From Clostridium_B lapidicellarium (GTDB lineage Bacteria; Bacillota; Clostridia; Clostridiales; Clostridiaceae), in the NCBI RefSeq assembly GCF_041224415.1, contig NZ_JBGFFE010000001.1:323295-387294 (forward strand): 64,000 nucleotides of DNA, given 5' to 3'. Under the pieces are notes generated by a model that worked only from the letters and a program-made list of their open reading frames with translations, made no database searches and was not told the origin of the DNA. Both the position numbers and the translations under genes were made by a program. Shown one piece after another: positions 44,482-53,839 of this stretch; the stretch's first letter is position 1; the number at the start of each line of letters is the position of its first letter.

Positions 44482-45201
44482 TTACTTATCAACAAGAACG
44501 AGATCTTGGAAATCAGTTTCCACTTCGCTTCCATAAAATATGTAATATTTTTCAATTTGTCCGTCGGTTAAAAACTTCCTCAAAATGCTGAGAGAAAGAA
44601 CTTCCTGCGCAGGTTTAAAGGAAGCCCCGGGAAATTTATCAGACACAATTTTTAGAGCTTTGTCATAGGTTATTTCTTTATCTTTATTATCCGTATTTTC
44701 CCTGACACTGTTATTTTGATAATTGCCGACATTCTTATAATCAACTACAATTTTATTTTCAGTTTTATTGTTTTTACTGTAAATGGCACTCTCGACCATG
44801 TTCTTCATGCTCTGAAGTTCCTGGTCATCGGGGCTAAGTTCAAGTGCCTTGTCTAAGTATTTGTTTGCACTTTCATAATCGTGATTTTTTACTGCAGTAT
44901 TTGCAAGTTTTATATAATCTGACAACTTTTCATTCGGATGTGCCTGTTTACCACTTTGATTTTTCATATCCTGGGCAAGTAAAAGCTCTTTTTGAACAGA
45001 AGAATCATTTTTATAAGTTAAAGCTTTTTCAAAAAGTTTAATGGATTTATTGTAATCTTTCTGCAGCATACACTGTCTTCCCTGTCCCACCAAGTTTTTA
45101 AAATTTTCAAATTGGCTGTACTTATACATTCCAAACATAGATGCAAAAAAAACAGCCGCCATAATCAATATTCCAAATAAAATCTTACTTAAAAGATTCA
45201 T
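44482..45201 (-). CDS. membrane-anchored TPR protein
   Basis: A 239-residue protein: one membrane segment (about 5-27), tetratricopeptide-type repeats (about 35-150; GRQCMLQKDYNKSIKLFEKAL, LANTAVKNHDYESANKYLDKA), a low-complexity Asn/Lys linker, and a C-terminal domain with ALKIVSDKFPGASF. The bulk would lie outside the membrane and probably mediates protein contacts. The frame is open to 45276, but GAGAGGA precedes ATG 45201. Function unknown. Confidence 0.78.
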   Translation of the reverse strand: MNLLSKILFGILIMAAVFFASMFGMYKYSQFENFKNLVGQGRQCMLQKDYNKSIKLFEKALTYKNDSSVQKELLLAQDMKNQSGKQAHPNEKLSDYIKLANTAVKNHDYESANKYLDKALELSPDDQELQSMKNMVESAIYSKNNKTENKIVVDYKNVGNYQNNSVRENTDNKDKEITYDKALKIVSDKFPGASFKPAQEVLSLSILRKFLTDGQIEKYYIFYGSEVETDFQDLVLVDK

Positions 45202-45270
45202 AATGGATTCCTCTCTTAATCTTTTGTTAGCATTATCGAAATATTTCTGAAACGCTTTAGATATATTCAT

Positions 45271-45313
45271 TATCAAAAAAAGAGGATACCTAACTTTAGG
45301 TACCTCATAATTA
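45271..45313 (-). terminator. terminator of the orotate-type operon
   Basis: On the minus strand GAGGTACCTAAAGTTAGGTATCC folds into a hairpin (GAGG/CCTC with ACCTA/TAGGT, one bulge) followed by TTTTTTT. A closely related copy in the same orientation is at 56467-56508, before the first gene of the cluster. Confidence 0.85.
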
Positions 45314-45366
45314 GATAAATTAATGAATATTATGATTTGATATTTGTCACTGGCTTTTACAGTCTC

Positions 45367-45921
45367 TCAGTTTCTCTTCAAGTATTCATTTTGTCCAATT
45401 TCATATAAGTTGTTACCTTTTGAATCAATGACCACCAAAGCAGGAAGCTCTTCAACTTTTAATTTTCTAATAGCTTCAGATCCCAAATCTTTATATGCTA
45501 TTATTTCAGCTTTTTTTATACACTTTCCCATTAATGCTGCTGCACCGCCTATTGCTCCAAAATATACTGCTCTATTCTTTTTGATAGATTCGATTACTTT
45601 TTGAGATCTGCTGCCTTTGCCTATCATACCTTTTAAACCTATATCTAGAAGGCTTGGAGCATATGGATCCATTCTGTAACTTGTTGTTGGTCCTGCCGAT
45701 CCTATAGGCTGACCTGGTTTTGCAGGAGTCGGTCCAACATAATATATAATTGCATTTCTGACATCTATGGGAAGATCCCTGCCTTTATTTAGTAATTCTA
45801 CAAGCCTCTTATGAGCAGCATCTCTCGCTGTGTATATAATTCCTGATATCAACACACTGTCACCAACATTTAGACTTTTAACTTTCTCTTCAATCAAAGG
45901 AGTTGTTATCCTCTTGTACAT
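45367..45921 (-). CDS. fumB: fumarate hydratase class I, beta subunit
   Basis: A 184-residue protein equal to the C-terminal domain of class I fumarases and tartrate dehydratase: LLNKGRDLPIDVRNAIIYY, GPTTSYRMDPYAP, MIGKG and GAIGGAAALMGKCIKK. It pairs with the alpha subunit encoded 49 bases upstream to hydrate fumarate to malate with a [4Fe-4S] cluster. It is the last gene before the terminator. Confidence 0.93.
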   Translation of the reverse strand: MYKRITTPLIEEKVKSLNVGDSVLISGIIYTARDAAHKRLVELLNKGRDLPIDVRNAIIYYVGPTPAKPGQPIGSAGPTTSYRMDPYAPSLLDIGLKGMIGKGSRSQKVIESIKKNRAVYFGAIGGAAALMGKCIKKAEIIAYKDLGSEAIRKLKVEELPALVVIDSKGNNLYEIGQNEYLKRN

Positions 45922-45970
45922 ATCCTATACCTCCAATTTTAACAAAATAAACATTTTAAGAATTGCCTGA

Positions 45971-46813
45971 TCAAAGTTCTACCTCTTCATGTCTTGTAAC
46001 ATGGCAGCTAATATTTACAGCTACCGGTAAACCAGCTATATGTGTTGGATAAGTTTCAATATTTACTGCAAGAGCTGTTGCCCTGCCTCCAAATCCCTGC
46101 GGCCCTATACCTAACGTATTGATTTTTTCCAATAACTCCTGCTCCAAATTCCTATAAAGTTTATTCTCATTTCTTTGTGTCAGCGGCCTTATCAACGCCT
46201 TTTTTGCAATTAATGCAGCTCTATCAAAGGTTCCTCCAATTCCGACTCCCACAACTATTGGAGGACATGGATTCGGTCCAGCTTCCTCAACTACCTTTAT
46301 TACAAACTTTTTTACCCCATCAATGCCATCTGCAGGTTTTAACATCTTAATCTGACTCATATTTTCCGATCCAAACCCCTTTGGCGCCACAGTTATTTTC
46401 AGTTTATCTCCCGGAACTATGGTATAGTTTATTACAGCTGGAGTATTATCTCTCGTATTGACCCTGTCTAGAGGATCCCTTACTACGGATTTCCTTAGAT
46501 ATCCCTCCAGATATCCCTGTCTTACACCCTCATTGATTGCATCTTCAATATTTCCACCTACAATATGTACATCCTGTCCCACTTCTATAAATACACAAGT
46601 CATACCTGTATCTTGACATATAGGCCTATTTTCATTCTGAGATATATCTATATTATTTAAAATCTTACTCAATATATCTTTTGCTATAGGCCACGGCTCT
46701 CTACAATAGCTTCTCACTATCTGATTTTTTATATCACTTCCAAGATAATAATTAGCATTAATACTCATAGTTTTAACCACAGCCGTAATCTCTGAAACAT
46801 TTATTTCTCTCAT
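45971..46813 (-). CDS. fumA: fumarate hydratase class I, alpha subunit
   Basis: A 280-residue iron-sulfur hydro-lyase alpha subunit with cluster cysteines in ICQDTGMTCVF and NPCPPIVVGVGIGG and a third near the C-terminus (NISCHVTRHEE). It forms fumarase with the next gene. The operon places it after aspartase, so it would hydrate the fumarate produced from aspartate. Confidence 0.94.
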   Translation of the reverse strand: MREINVSEITAVVKTMSINANYYLGSDIKNQIVRSYCREPWPIAKDILSKILNNIDISQNENRPICQDTGMTCVFIEVGQDVHIVGGNIEDAINEGVRQGYLEGYLRKSVVRDPLDRVNTRDNTPAVINYTIVPGDKLKITVAPKGFGSENMSQIKMLKPADGIDGVKKFVIKVVEEAGPNPCPPIVVGVGIGGTFDRAALIAKKALIRPLTQRNENKLYRNLEQELLEKINTLGIGPQGFGGRATALAVNIETYPTHIAGLPVAVNISCHVTRHEEVEL

Positions 46814-46878
46814 ACAATTTATTAGTAAAACCTTGATATTGAAATTTTACTAATTGCCTCCCTTCAGCAGCCGTCATA

Positions 46879-48108
46879 CTATTTCAATAAAGATTTCATA
46901 TGCTCCTCAACCATTTCAGGAGTGACATCCTCCCTTTTAGCAACCCCGGTATCTATCGCTGACTTTGCTACATAATAAGCTACTTTTTGTGCTACCTGAG
47001 GATCAAAAGCATCGGGTATTACGTATTCCGGTTTTAATTGTTTTTCACTTACACAATCTGCTATGGCATATGCTGCGGCCATTTTCATCTCATCATTTAT
47101 TTCAGTGGCTCTAACATCAAGAGCTCCTCTGAATATCCCCGGAAACGCCAATACATTATTAACTTGATTGGGAAAATCTGATCTTCCCGTACATACTACT
47201 TTAGCTCCAGCTTCTACAGCTAACTCAGGGAGTATTTCTGGATTTGGATTTGCCATAGCCATAATTACTGCATCTTTATTCATGGATTTTACCATTTCCT
47301 GCGTTACACAATTAGCTGCTGACACCCCTATAAATAAATCTGCTCCTTTTAAAACATCGGTAAGGCTTCTTTGTTCAAGGTCAGGATTTGTTATTTCAGC
47401 CATTTTATTCTTGTATCTATTCATTCCAATTGTCCTTCCCTTATATATAGCTCCTTTAGTATCGCAAAGTATTATATTCTTTGTCCCCATCGACATTATT
47501 AGTTTCGTTATAGCAATTCCTGCCGCTCCTGCCCCATTTACAACAACCTTTAAATCTTCAAACTTTTTGTCAACTATTTTTAAGGCATTTATTATACATG
47601 CAGCTGACACAACGGCCGTACCATGCTGATCATCATGGAATACTGGGACATTGCATATTTCTTTCAATTTAGATTCTATTTCAAAACACTGCGGTGCTTT
47701 TATGTCTTCTAAGTTTATTCCGGCAAAAACAGGCTCCATAAGTTTTACAGTTTCAACTATTTTATCCACATCCTTTGTATCTAAACAAACCGGAAAAGCA
47801 TCCACTCCGCCAAAAGTTTTAAATAATACTGCTTTACCTTCCATTACTGGAAGCCCTGCCCCTGCACCTATGTCTCCAAGCCCCAGTACCGCTGTGCCAT
47901 TTGTTACAACAGCCACCATATTTCCCTTTGAAGTATAGTCATAAATTGTTTCATAATTTTTATTGATTTCCATGCATGGTTCTGCAACACCTGGAGTATA
48001 TGCTAATGTTAGATCGTCCTTAGTTTGCAAAGGTACTTTGCAATTGATTGAAATTTTTCCTTCATTATCTCTATGAAATTTTAATGCTCTTTCCCTTAGT
48101 CCAACCAT
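46879..48108 (-). CDS. malic enzyme (malate dehydrogenase, oxaloacetate-decarboxylating)
   Basis: A 409-residue short-form malic enzyme: YTPGVAEPC, FHDDQHGTAVV, NAD-binding GAGAAGIA and MANPNPEI. It oxidatively decarboxylates malate to pyruvate and CO2 with NAD(P). In this cluster it is the last step to pyruvate, and the reduced cofactor it makes balances the one used to reduce orotate. GGAGG lies before ATG 48108. Confidence 0.94.
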   Translation of the reverse strand: MVGLRERALKFHRDNEGKISINCKVPLQTKDDLTLAYTPGVAEPCMEINKNYETIYDYTSKGNMVAVVTNGTAVLGLGDIGAGAGLPVMEGKAVLFKTFGGVDAFPVCLDTKDVDKIVETVKLMEPVFAGINLEDIKAPQCFEIESKLKEICNVPVFHDDQHGTAVVSAACIINALKIVDKKFEDLKVVVNGAGAAGIAITKLIMSMGTKNIILCDTKGAIYKGRTIGMNRYKNKMAEITNPDLEQRSLTDVLKGADLFIGVSAANCVTQEMVKSMNKDAVIMAMANPNPEILPELAVEAGAKVVCTGRSDFPNQVNNVLAFPGIFRGALDVRATEINDEMKMAAAYAIADCVSEKQLKPEYVIPDAFDPQVAQKVAYYVAKSAIDTGVAKREDVTPEMVEEHMKSLLK

Positions 48109-48139
48109 ATATTTTTATTCCTCCTATTAATTTATCTAT

Positions 48140-49552
48140 TTAAACCATAAGCAGCTGTTCCGCCGATATACCCGGCTCTGTCATAGATACTACATCCAGC
48201 ACTTGATTAAGTTCATCTTCACTTAAAAGGCCTTCTTCCAATATCAATTTTCTTATTGGCCGTCCTGTCTTCAAGGCTGTCTTTGCAATCTCAGCAGATT
48301 TTTTATACCCTACATGTGGACAAAGTGCTGTAATAATTCCTACACTATTGTCTACCAGCTGTTTACATCTTTCCTTGTTTGCAGTTATTCCCAGAACACA
48401 GTTATTTACTAAAGTATCTACTCCATTCGTCAATGTATCTATAGACTCAAACAAATTATAAAATATAATTGGTTCAAACGCATTTAGTTCTAATTGTCCA
48501 GCCTCTGCAGCCATAGTTATCGTTATGTCATTTCCTATAATATTGAAAGCTATTTGGTTTACCACTTCTGGTATCACAGGATTAACTTTTCCCGGCATTA
48601 TTGAGGAGCCATTCTGCTTTGCCGGAAGTTTAATTTCTCCCAAACCTGTCCTTGGACCTGATGACATAAGTCTTAAATCATTTGATATCTTTGATAAATT
48701 GACAGCACATGTTTTAAGAACTCCCGATACCGCCACATAGCCATCCAAATTTTGCGTCTCGTCGATTAAATTGACCGCCTGCTTTAATTCTATACCTGAT
48801 ACTTTAACAATATTAGGTACTATATTATGGAAATATTTTGTATCGGCATTTATGCCCGTTCCCACTGCAGTGCCACCCATATTTACAACTCTCATTTCTT
48901 CCTGCACTTTTTCAAGTCTTGAAATATCTCTCTTTACCACTGAACTATAAGCTTTGAATTCTTGTCCCAATCTAATCGGAACTGCATCCTGCAGCTGGGT
49001 TCTTCCCATCTTTACAACATCATCAAACTCCCTTGACTTTTTTTGAAAAGCTCCATAAAGTCCAGTTAGTTCTCTTATAACCTTCGGGAGAAGTTTTAGC
49101 ACAGTCATTTTTCCTGCCGTAGGTACAACATCATTTGTAGATTGTCCATAATTTACATTGTCATTTGGATGAACCATGCCGTAATCACCTTTTTTCTTGC
49201 CTAAAATTTCTATAGCTCTGTTTGCAATTACTTCATTGGCGTTCATGTTCATGGATGTACCTGCTGAACCCTGGATAGGATCCACTATAAATTGATCATG
49301 TAATTTACCGTCTATTATCTCATCGCAGGCTTTTATAATAGCTCCTTCTTTCTTTTTATCCAAAAGCCCAACTTCATTATTAGTTATAGCCGCCGCCTTT
49401 TTTATTTGTACAAGACTATTTATAAATTCTTCATGCATTTTAAGACCTGTGATTCTAAAATTCTCGGCACCTCTTAAAGATTGTACTCCATAATAAGCAT
49501 CTACAGGTATCCGTTTTGATCCAATCGAATCACTTTCCAACCTGAAATCCAT
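48140..49552 (-). CDS. aspA: aspartate ammonia-lyase
   Basis: A 470-residue aspartase/fumarase superfamily enzyme with the signature loop GSSIMPGKVNPVIPE, substrate-binding GSAGTSMNMNANEV and NYGQSTNDVVP. The sequence groups with aspartase rather than class II fumarase: MNANEVIANRA and the normal aspartase length. It converts L-aspartate to fumarate and ammonia. Between dihydroorotate genes and malic enzyme, it would use the aspartate released from N-carbamoyl-aspartate. Confidence 0.93.
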   Translation of the reverse strand: MDFRLESDSIGSKRIPVDAYYGVQSLRGAENFRITGLKMHEEFINSLVQIKKAAAITNNEVGLLDKKKEGAIIKACDEIIDGKLHDQFIVDPIQGSAGTSMNMNANEVIANRAIEILGKKKGDYGMVHPNDNVNYGQSTNDVVPTAGKMTVLKLLPKVIRELTGLYGAFQKKSREFDDVVKMGRTQLQDAVPIRLGQEFKAYSSVVKRDISRLEKVQEEMRVVNMGGTAVGTGINADTKYFHNIVPNIVKVSGIELKQAVNLIDETQNLDGYVAVSGVLKTCAVNLSKISNDLRLMSSGPRTGLGEIKLPAKQNGSSIMPGKVNPVIPEVVNQIAFNIIGNDITITMAAEAGQLELNAFEPIIFYNLFESIDTLTNGVDTLVNNCVLGITANKERCKQLVDNSVGIITALCPHVGYKKSAEIAKTALKTGRPIRKLILEEGLLSEDELNQVLDVVSMTEPGISAEQLLMV

Positions 49553-49602
49553 TCTAATTACCTCCAGAATTTTTTAATATATCCATATGCTTTATATAAA
49601 TC

Positions 49603-50508
49603 CTATTTAATTAAACTACCTATGAAATCATTAATATCTTCAATATTCTTTTCTATCATGAATTTTTTAATACCTTCAACTATATCTGTCATTATATCTG
49701 GCTTTATAAAATTAGCTGTTCCAACCTGAACCGCAGTTGCACCAACAAGCAAATATTCAAGTGCATCTCCGGCAGTATACACCCCCCCTGATGCAACAAT
49801 GGGAATATCAAGAGCCTTATGTATATTATATACGAGCCTTAATGTCAACGGTTTTACTGCAGCTCCAGACAAACCACCTATTATATTTCCAAGCACAGGC
49901 TTCTTCGTATCTAAATCCACAGCCATACCTATATAAGTATTTGCTACTGTTAATCCATCCGCTCCAGCCTCAACTGCTGCTTTTGCAATCGGTACTATAT
50001 CTGTAACATTTGGAGTCAGTTTAACAATTATCGGTGCTTTTATAATATCCCTCACAGTTCTGACAACATTATATGTCTGTTCAGAAGACTGCCCAAATGT
50101 TTTTCCACCTTCCTCAACATTAGGACAGGACACATTAATTTCATAACCTGCAGCCCCGTCAACTTTATCAAGCATTTGCGCTGAAGCCTTAAAGTCTTCA
50201 ACTGAATGATTGGATATGCTTACAATAATATTTGTATCAATCTTTCTCAATTTTGGAATTTTATTTTCAACAAAGTCAAGAACGCCGGTATTCTGAAGTC
50301 CGACACAATTTAATACTCCGCTGTCAACTTCAACTATCCTCGGAGGTCTGTTACCTTGCTTAGGATTCCGAGTAACGCTTTTGGCCACAAGTGCTCCTAT
50401 TTTACTGAAATCTATATACTTGTCATATTCATCCAGGCCAAAAGTTCCAGATGCATTCATAATGGGGTTCCTAAGTTTTAACGATCCAATATTTACTGAA
50501 GTATTCAT
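49603..50508 (-). CDS. pyrD: dihydroorotate dehydrogenase, type 1B catalytic subunit
   Basis: A 301-residue FMN TIM-barrel with the active-site cysteine of class 1 enzymes (C128 in YEINVSCPN), N-terminal LRNPIMNASGTFG, VKLTPNVTDI and GGVYTAGDALEYL. With PyrK it couples dihydroorotate/orotate to NAD. In a context with no pyrB, pyrE or pyrF and with carbamoyl-aspartate-degrading enzymes, I infer it runs as an orotate reductase. Its ATG shares one base with the PyrK stop (TAATG). Confidence 0.94.
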   Translation of the reverse strand: MNTSVNIGSLKLRNPIMNASGTFGLDEYDKYIDFSKIGALVAKSVTRNPKQGNRPPRIVEVDSGVLNCVGLQNTGVLDFVENKIPKLRKIDTNIIVSISNHSVEDFKASAQMLDKVDGAAGYEINVSCPNVEEGGKTFGQSSEQTYNVVRTVRDIIKAPIIVKLTPNVTDIVPIAKAAVEAGADGLTVANTYIGMAVDLDTKKPVLGNIIGGLSGAAVKPLTLRLVYNIHKALDIPIVASGGVYTAGDALEYLLVGATAVQVGTANFIKPDIMTDIVEGIKKFMIEKNIEDINDFIGSLIK

Positions 50509-51269
50509 TACAGAATTACCTCCTTAACGTCAAATGCCGGTCCGTCTTTACAAACTCTCTTATATCCGGTACGGGTCATTACTGAACATGTAACACATGC
50601 TCCAAGACCGCATCCCATCCTTTCCTCAAGGCTTACATATGACTTATAATCCAATTTTTGAAGTAACCTGGCAATTCTCTTTGATCCGCTGCAATAAATA
50701 ACATCAGGCTTTACTTCATCTATAATTTTTCTAACATTTTTCAAATCACTTGAAGAATCTTCATCCGTAACTACAATAAGCTTGTCTGAGAACCCTTTTA
50801 TAAAATCATCTATGAAATTTACACTTTCATCTCTAAAGCTCGCTATTGTCGTAACTTTACAGCCCGCATCTTTAAGTGAACTCCCGAGGTTGGCCAGTGT
50901 TGCGAGACCTGCACCCCTGCCTATTACAAGTGAATTTGAATTTTTCACTATTTCAAAAGTATTTCCCAAAGGTCCCAAAATATTTATTTTATCTCCTTTT
51001 TTAAGTTTTGTAAAAAGCTTTGTTCCCTTTCCCTTGACCTTATATATTATCTCTACTTTATCCCCCATAATTTTATATATTGTAAACGGTCTTCTAATTG
51101 GCATATTCTTTTCTACACCATTTATTGATATTGACAAAAATTGTCCCGGCTTTGCCTTACTTACATAACTGCATTCAAATCCCATACGGAAATAATTAGG
51201 TCTAATTTCACAGTTATAAAGAATTGTACTTTCTATAACCTTCATTTTTTCACTAATTTCTACACTCAT
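50508..51269 (-). CDS. pyrK: dihydroorotate dehydrogenase electron-transfer subunit PyrK
   Basis: A 253-residue FAD/[2Fe-2S] protein. RRPFTIYKI binds flavin, VIGRGAGLATLANLG is the NAD-domain region, and cysteines in MGCGLGACVTCSV with a fourth in RVCKDG coordinate the cluster. It passes electrons between NAD(H) and PyrD. ATG 51269 has GGGGAG about 9 bases ahead and lies inside the end of pyrC, so the genes are coupled. Confidence 0.94.
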   Translation of the reverse strand: MSVEISEKMKVIESTILYNCEIRPNYFRMGFECSYVSKAKPGQFLSISINGVEKNMPIRRPFTIYKIMGDKVEIIYKVKGKGTKLFTKLKKGDKINILGPLGNTFEIVKNSNSLVIGRGAGLATLANLGSSLKDAGCKVTTIASFRDESVNFIDDFIKGFSDKLIVVTDEDSSSDLKNVRKIIDEVKPDVIYCSGSKRIARLLQKLDYKSYVSLEERMGCGLGACVTCSVMTRTGYKRVCKDGPAFDVKEVIL

Positions 51270-52527
51270 ATACTATTTCTCCCCTGCATATTGTTTCCTT
51301 GATTCTTCCCGATAGCCTTTCACCTATAAATGGTGAATTGCATGATTTAGAAGCAAAATTTTTAACTACATAATCTTCATTTGGATTAAATATTACAATG
51401 TCTGCTCTATGGTTTTCCCTTATATAACCTCTATCTAAATTGTATAATTTTGCAGGATTAACAGTGAGTTTTTCAATAACCTCCATATAGGTCAAATATC
51501 CCTGTTTAACAAGATTAGTTATTGAAAGGGCAAGTGCTGTTTCAAGGCCTATTATGCCGCTTGGAGCTTTAGAAAGTATATTATTATTTTTCTCTTCTTT
51601 TGAATGCGGAGCATGATCTGTTGCTATTATTTCAAGTGTATTATCTCTAAGGCCTTCAATTATCAGTTTTCTATCCCTCTCTGTTCTTAAAGGTGGATTC
51701 ATTTTGGCATTTGGACCTTTCTCTAAAATTGCCTTTTCTGTCATACTAAAGTGATGAGGAGTAGCTTCTCCTGTTATATTAGCTCCCATTTTTTTAGCCC
51801 ATCTTATTATTTCAACAGACAGTGATGAGCTAATATGCTGTATATTAACCTTTGCTCCAGTCGATATTGCAAGGACTGCATCTCGTGCCGCAAGTACATT
51901 TTCAGCTTCATGGGGAGAACCGGTCAAATTTAAGCTCTTGGCAACTTGCCCCATATTTATACCATTTTCTTTAATTAGGCTAGGGTCTTCCTCGTGGAAG
52001 CTCAATGGCACGTTAAGTTCTTTTGCCATTTTCATGGAATCAAAAACAATTTTTGAATTCATAATTGGTTTTCCATCATCGGAAAAGCCTGATGCTCCAG
52101 CTTCTTTGAGCTTATTCATATCTGTAAGCTCTGTTCCTTTCATTCCCTTTGTTATACTCGCCAGCTGAAGAATTTCAACTTTTGCTTTCCCGGCCTTATC
52201 AAGTATATATTTTAAAGTATCAATATTATCAACAACTGGCTTTGTATTAGCCATGCATATCACCGTTGTATAGCCTCCATTTGCAGCTGCTTTCGAGCCT
52301 GTCAGTATATCCTCTTTATAAGTAAATCCCGGATCTCTAAAATGACTGTGTATATCAATAAGCCCTGGTGCTACTATACACCCTGATGCATCAATTACTT
52401 TCATATTGCCGTTTTCACAAATATTTTTATCTATTCTTATTACATTTTCGCCATCTATTAAAATATCAAGTTTTTCATCTGTCCTGCTTAAAGGGTCAAT
52501 AACATGTCCACTTTTTATAAGTATCAT
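51253..52527 (-). CDS. pyrC: dihydroorotase
   Basis: A 424-residue class I amidohydrolase: zinc motif DIHSHFRDPG, GYTTVICMANT, GASGFSDDGKP, FHEED, NIQHISS and ATDHAPHSKEE. The substrate-binding RDPG arginine and ANT asparagine are as in dihydroorotase rather than allantoinase. It interconverts dihydroorotate and N-carbamoyl-L-aspartate. Its start overlaps the stop of the carbamoylase gene (ATGA). Confidence 0.93.
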   Translation of the reverse strand: MILIKSGHVIDPLSRTDEKLDILIDGENVIRIDKNICENGNMKVIDASGCIVAPGLIDIHSHFRDPGFTYKEDILTGSKAAANGGYTTVICMANTKPVVDNIDTLKYILDKAGKAKVEILQLASITKGMKGTELTDMNKLKEAGASGFSDDGKPIMNSKIVFDSMKMAKELNVPLSFHEEDPSLIKENGINMGQVAKSLNLTGSPHEAENVLAARDAVLAISTGAKVNIQHISSSLSVEIIRWAKKMGANITGEATPHHFSMTEKAILEKGPNAKMNPPLRTERDRKLIIEGLRDNTLEIIATDHAPHSKEEKNNNILSKAPSGIIGLETALALSITNLVKQGYLTYMEVIEKLTVNPAKLYNLDRGYIRENHRADIVIFNPNEDYVVKNFASKSCNSPFIGERLSGRIKETICRGEIVYECRN

Positions 52528-53762
52528 AAAGAAACCTCCTTTAAATATTCACAAACTATTTTACAGGCATTGTACAATTGTTTAAGACTTGCATTTTCTT
52601 TGGGATTGTGACTTATACCTTCCCTGCAAGGTATAAATACCATGCCGGTTTTAGTAATATCAGCAAATTCCATTGCATCATGTCCTGCACCGCTTGGCAT
52701 TTCTATACAACTTAATTTTAATTTTTCTGATGATCTTTTAAGCCCTTTGACAATAGTATCATCTAACTTAACCGGTTCAGAAGATGATGTCATAGTAAGT
52801 TTGTAATTCAAGCCCCTTTTATCAGTTATTCTTTTTATACTGTTTTTCAATTCAGAAACTACACGATTTATACTTTTACTTTCAATCCCTCTTATATCAA
52901 TACCTAACTCTACAAAACCAGGAACAACATTTAGCGCATTAGGAGTTTCATATATTTCCCCAACTGTTGCAACAGTTGAATAAATTGATTCTACCCTTCC
53001 AAGTTTCTCTATTTCAAGTATTACCTCAGAAGCTGTACTTAAAGCATCCTTTCTCATCATCATAGGAGTTGCCCCCGAATGATCCTGTCTTCCATAAATG
53101 CTAAGTTTAAATCTTTTAGGAGCTGCTATTGACGTTACTATACCTAATTCTATATTCTTATCCCAAAGCACTCTTCCCTGTTCTATATGAATTTCAATGT
53201 ATCCTTCCAGTTCTCCTAATTTATAACTTTTTGTTAGAAATCCCTTTGATTTTAAAATATCCTTTAAACTTTCCCCTTTCTTATTCTTAAAATTACAGAG
53301 CTCTTCTTCTTTAACTTTTCCTGTTACAAGGCCGCTCCCAATAGTTGCCTTTCCAAAAGCACTGGATTCCTCACATCTGAATGCAACAACTTTAACAGGT
53401 ATATCGATATTGTTGTCTTTAATCCATTTTAAAATCAAAAGTCCGCCAATAACACCTAATACTCCATCATAAATACCTCCATTAGGTACAGAATCAAGAT
53501 GGGAACCTATTAAATAACATCTTTTATTTTTATTTTTCTGCAGACCTACAAAAGTATTTCCAACACCATCCGTCTCAACAGCAAACCCCAAGTCTTCAGA
53601 TATATCCTTAAATATTCTATGCATTTCATCCTCTTCAGAACTATAGGCAAGTCTAGTAACCCCACCTGTTTTCTGTCTGCCTACCGTGCTAAACTTGTTA
53701 AACCATTCCCCCAGTATTTTATAATCATTATAAATTTTCTCTACTTTTTGAACTATCTTCAT
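52524..53762 (-). CDS. M20 N-carbamoyl-L-amino acid hydrolase / allantoate amidohydrolase family
   Basis: A 412-residue M20C enzyme with two-metal site residues in IGSHLDSVPNGGIYDGVLG, FRCEESSAFGKATIGS, YIEIHIEQG and GAGHDAMEFA, and a dimerisation lid with SGATPMMMRKDAL. The family removes carbamoyl groups, giving an amino acid, CO2 and ammonia. Translationally coupled to dihydroorotase, it most likely hydrolyses N-carbamoyl-L-aspartate to aspartate. ATG 53762 has GGGAGG 8 bases upstream; the TTG two codons earlier is too close. Confidence 0.9.
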   Translation of the reverse strand: MKIVQKVEKIYNDYKILGEWFNKFSTVGRQKTGGVTRLAYSSEEDEMHRIFKDISEDLGFAVETDGVGNTFVGLQKNKNKRCYLIGSHLDSVPNGGIYDGVLGVIGGLLILKWIKDNNIDIPVKVVAFRCEESSAFGKATIGSGLVTGKVKEEELCNFKNKKGESLKDILKSKGFLTKSYKLGELEGYIEIHIEQGRVLWDKNIELGIVTSIAAPKRFKLSIYGRQDHSGATPMMMRKDALSTASEVILEIEKLGRVESIYSTVATVGEIYETPNALNVVPGFVELGIDIRGIESKSINRVVSELKNSIKRITDKRGLNYKLTMTSSSEPVKLDDTIVKGLKRSSEKLKLSCIEMPSGAGHDAMEFADITKTGMVFIPCREGISHNPKENASLKQLYNACKIVCEYLKEVSL

Positions 53763-53839
53763 GTCCAATACCTCCCAACGATAAATATTCTATGCTTTAT
53801 TGGCTCTATTTTCTTCGGTAAATTATACAAATATTTTGT

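Noticed and set aside
48140..49552. Aspartase considered as class II fumarase
   Set aside because: Sequence segments and length fit aspartate ammonia-lyase, and a two-subunit class I fumarase is already coded in the same operon.
51253..52527. Dihydroorotase gene considered as allantoinase or hydantoinase because of the PucR and M20 neighbours
   Set aside because: The RDPG and MANT motifs, coupling to pyrK/pyrD, and the following aspartase support dihydroorotate as the substrate.
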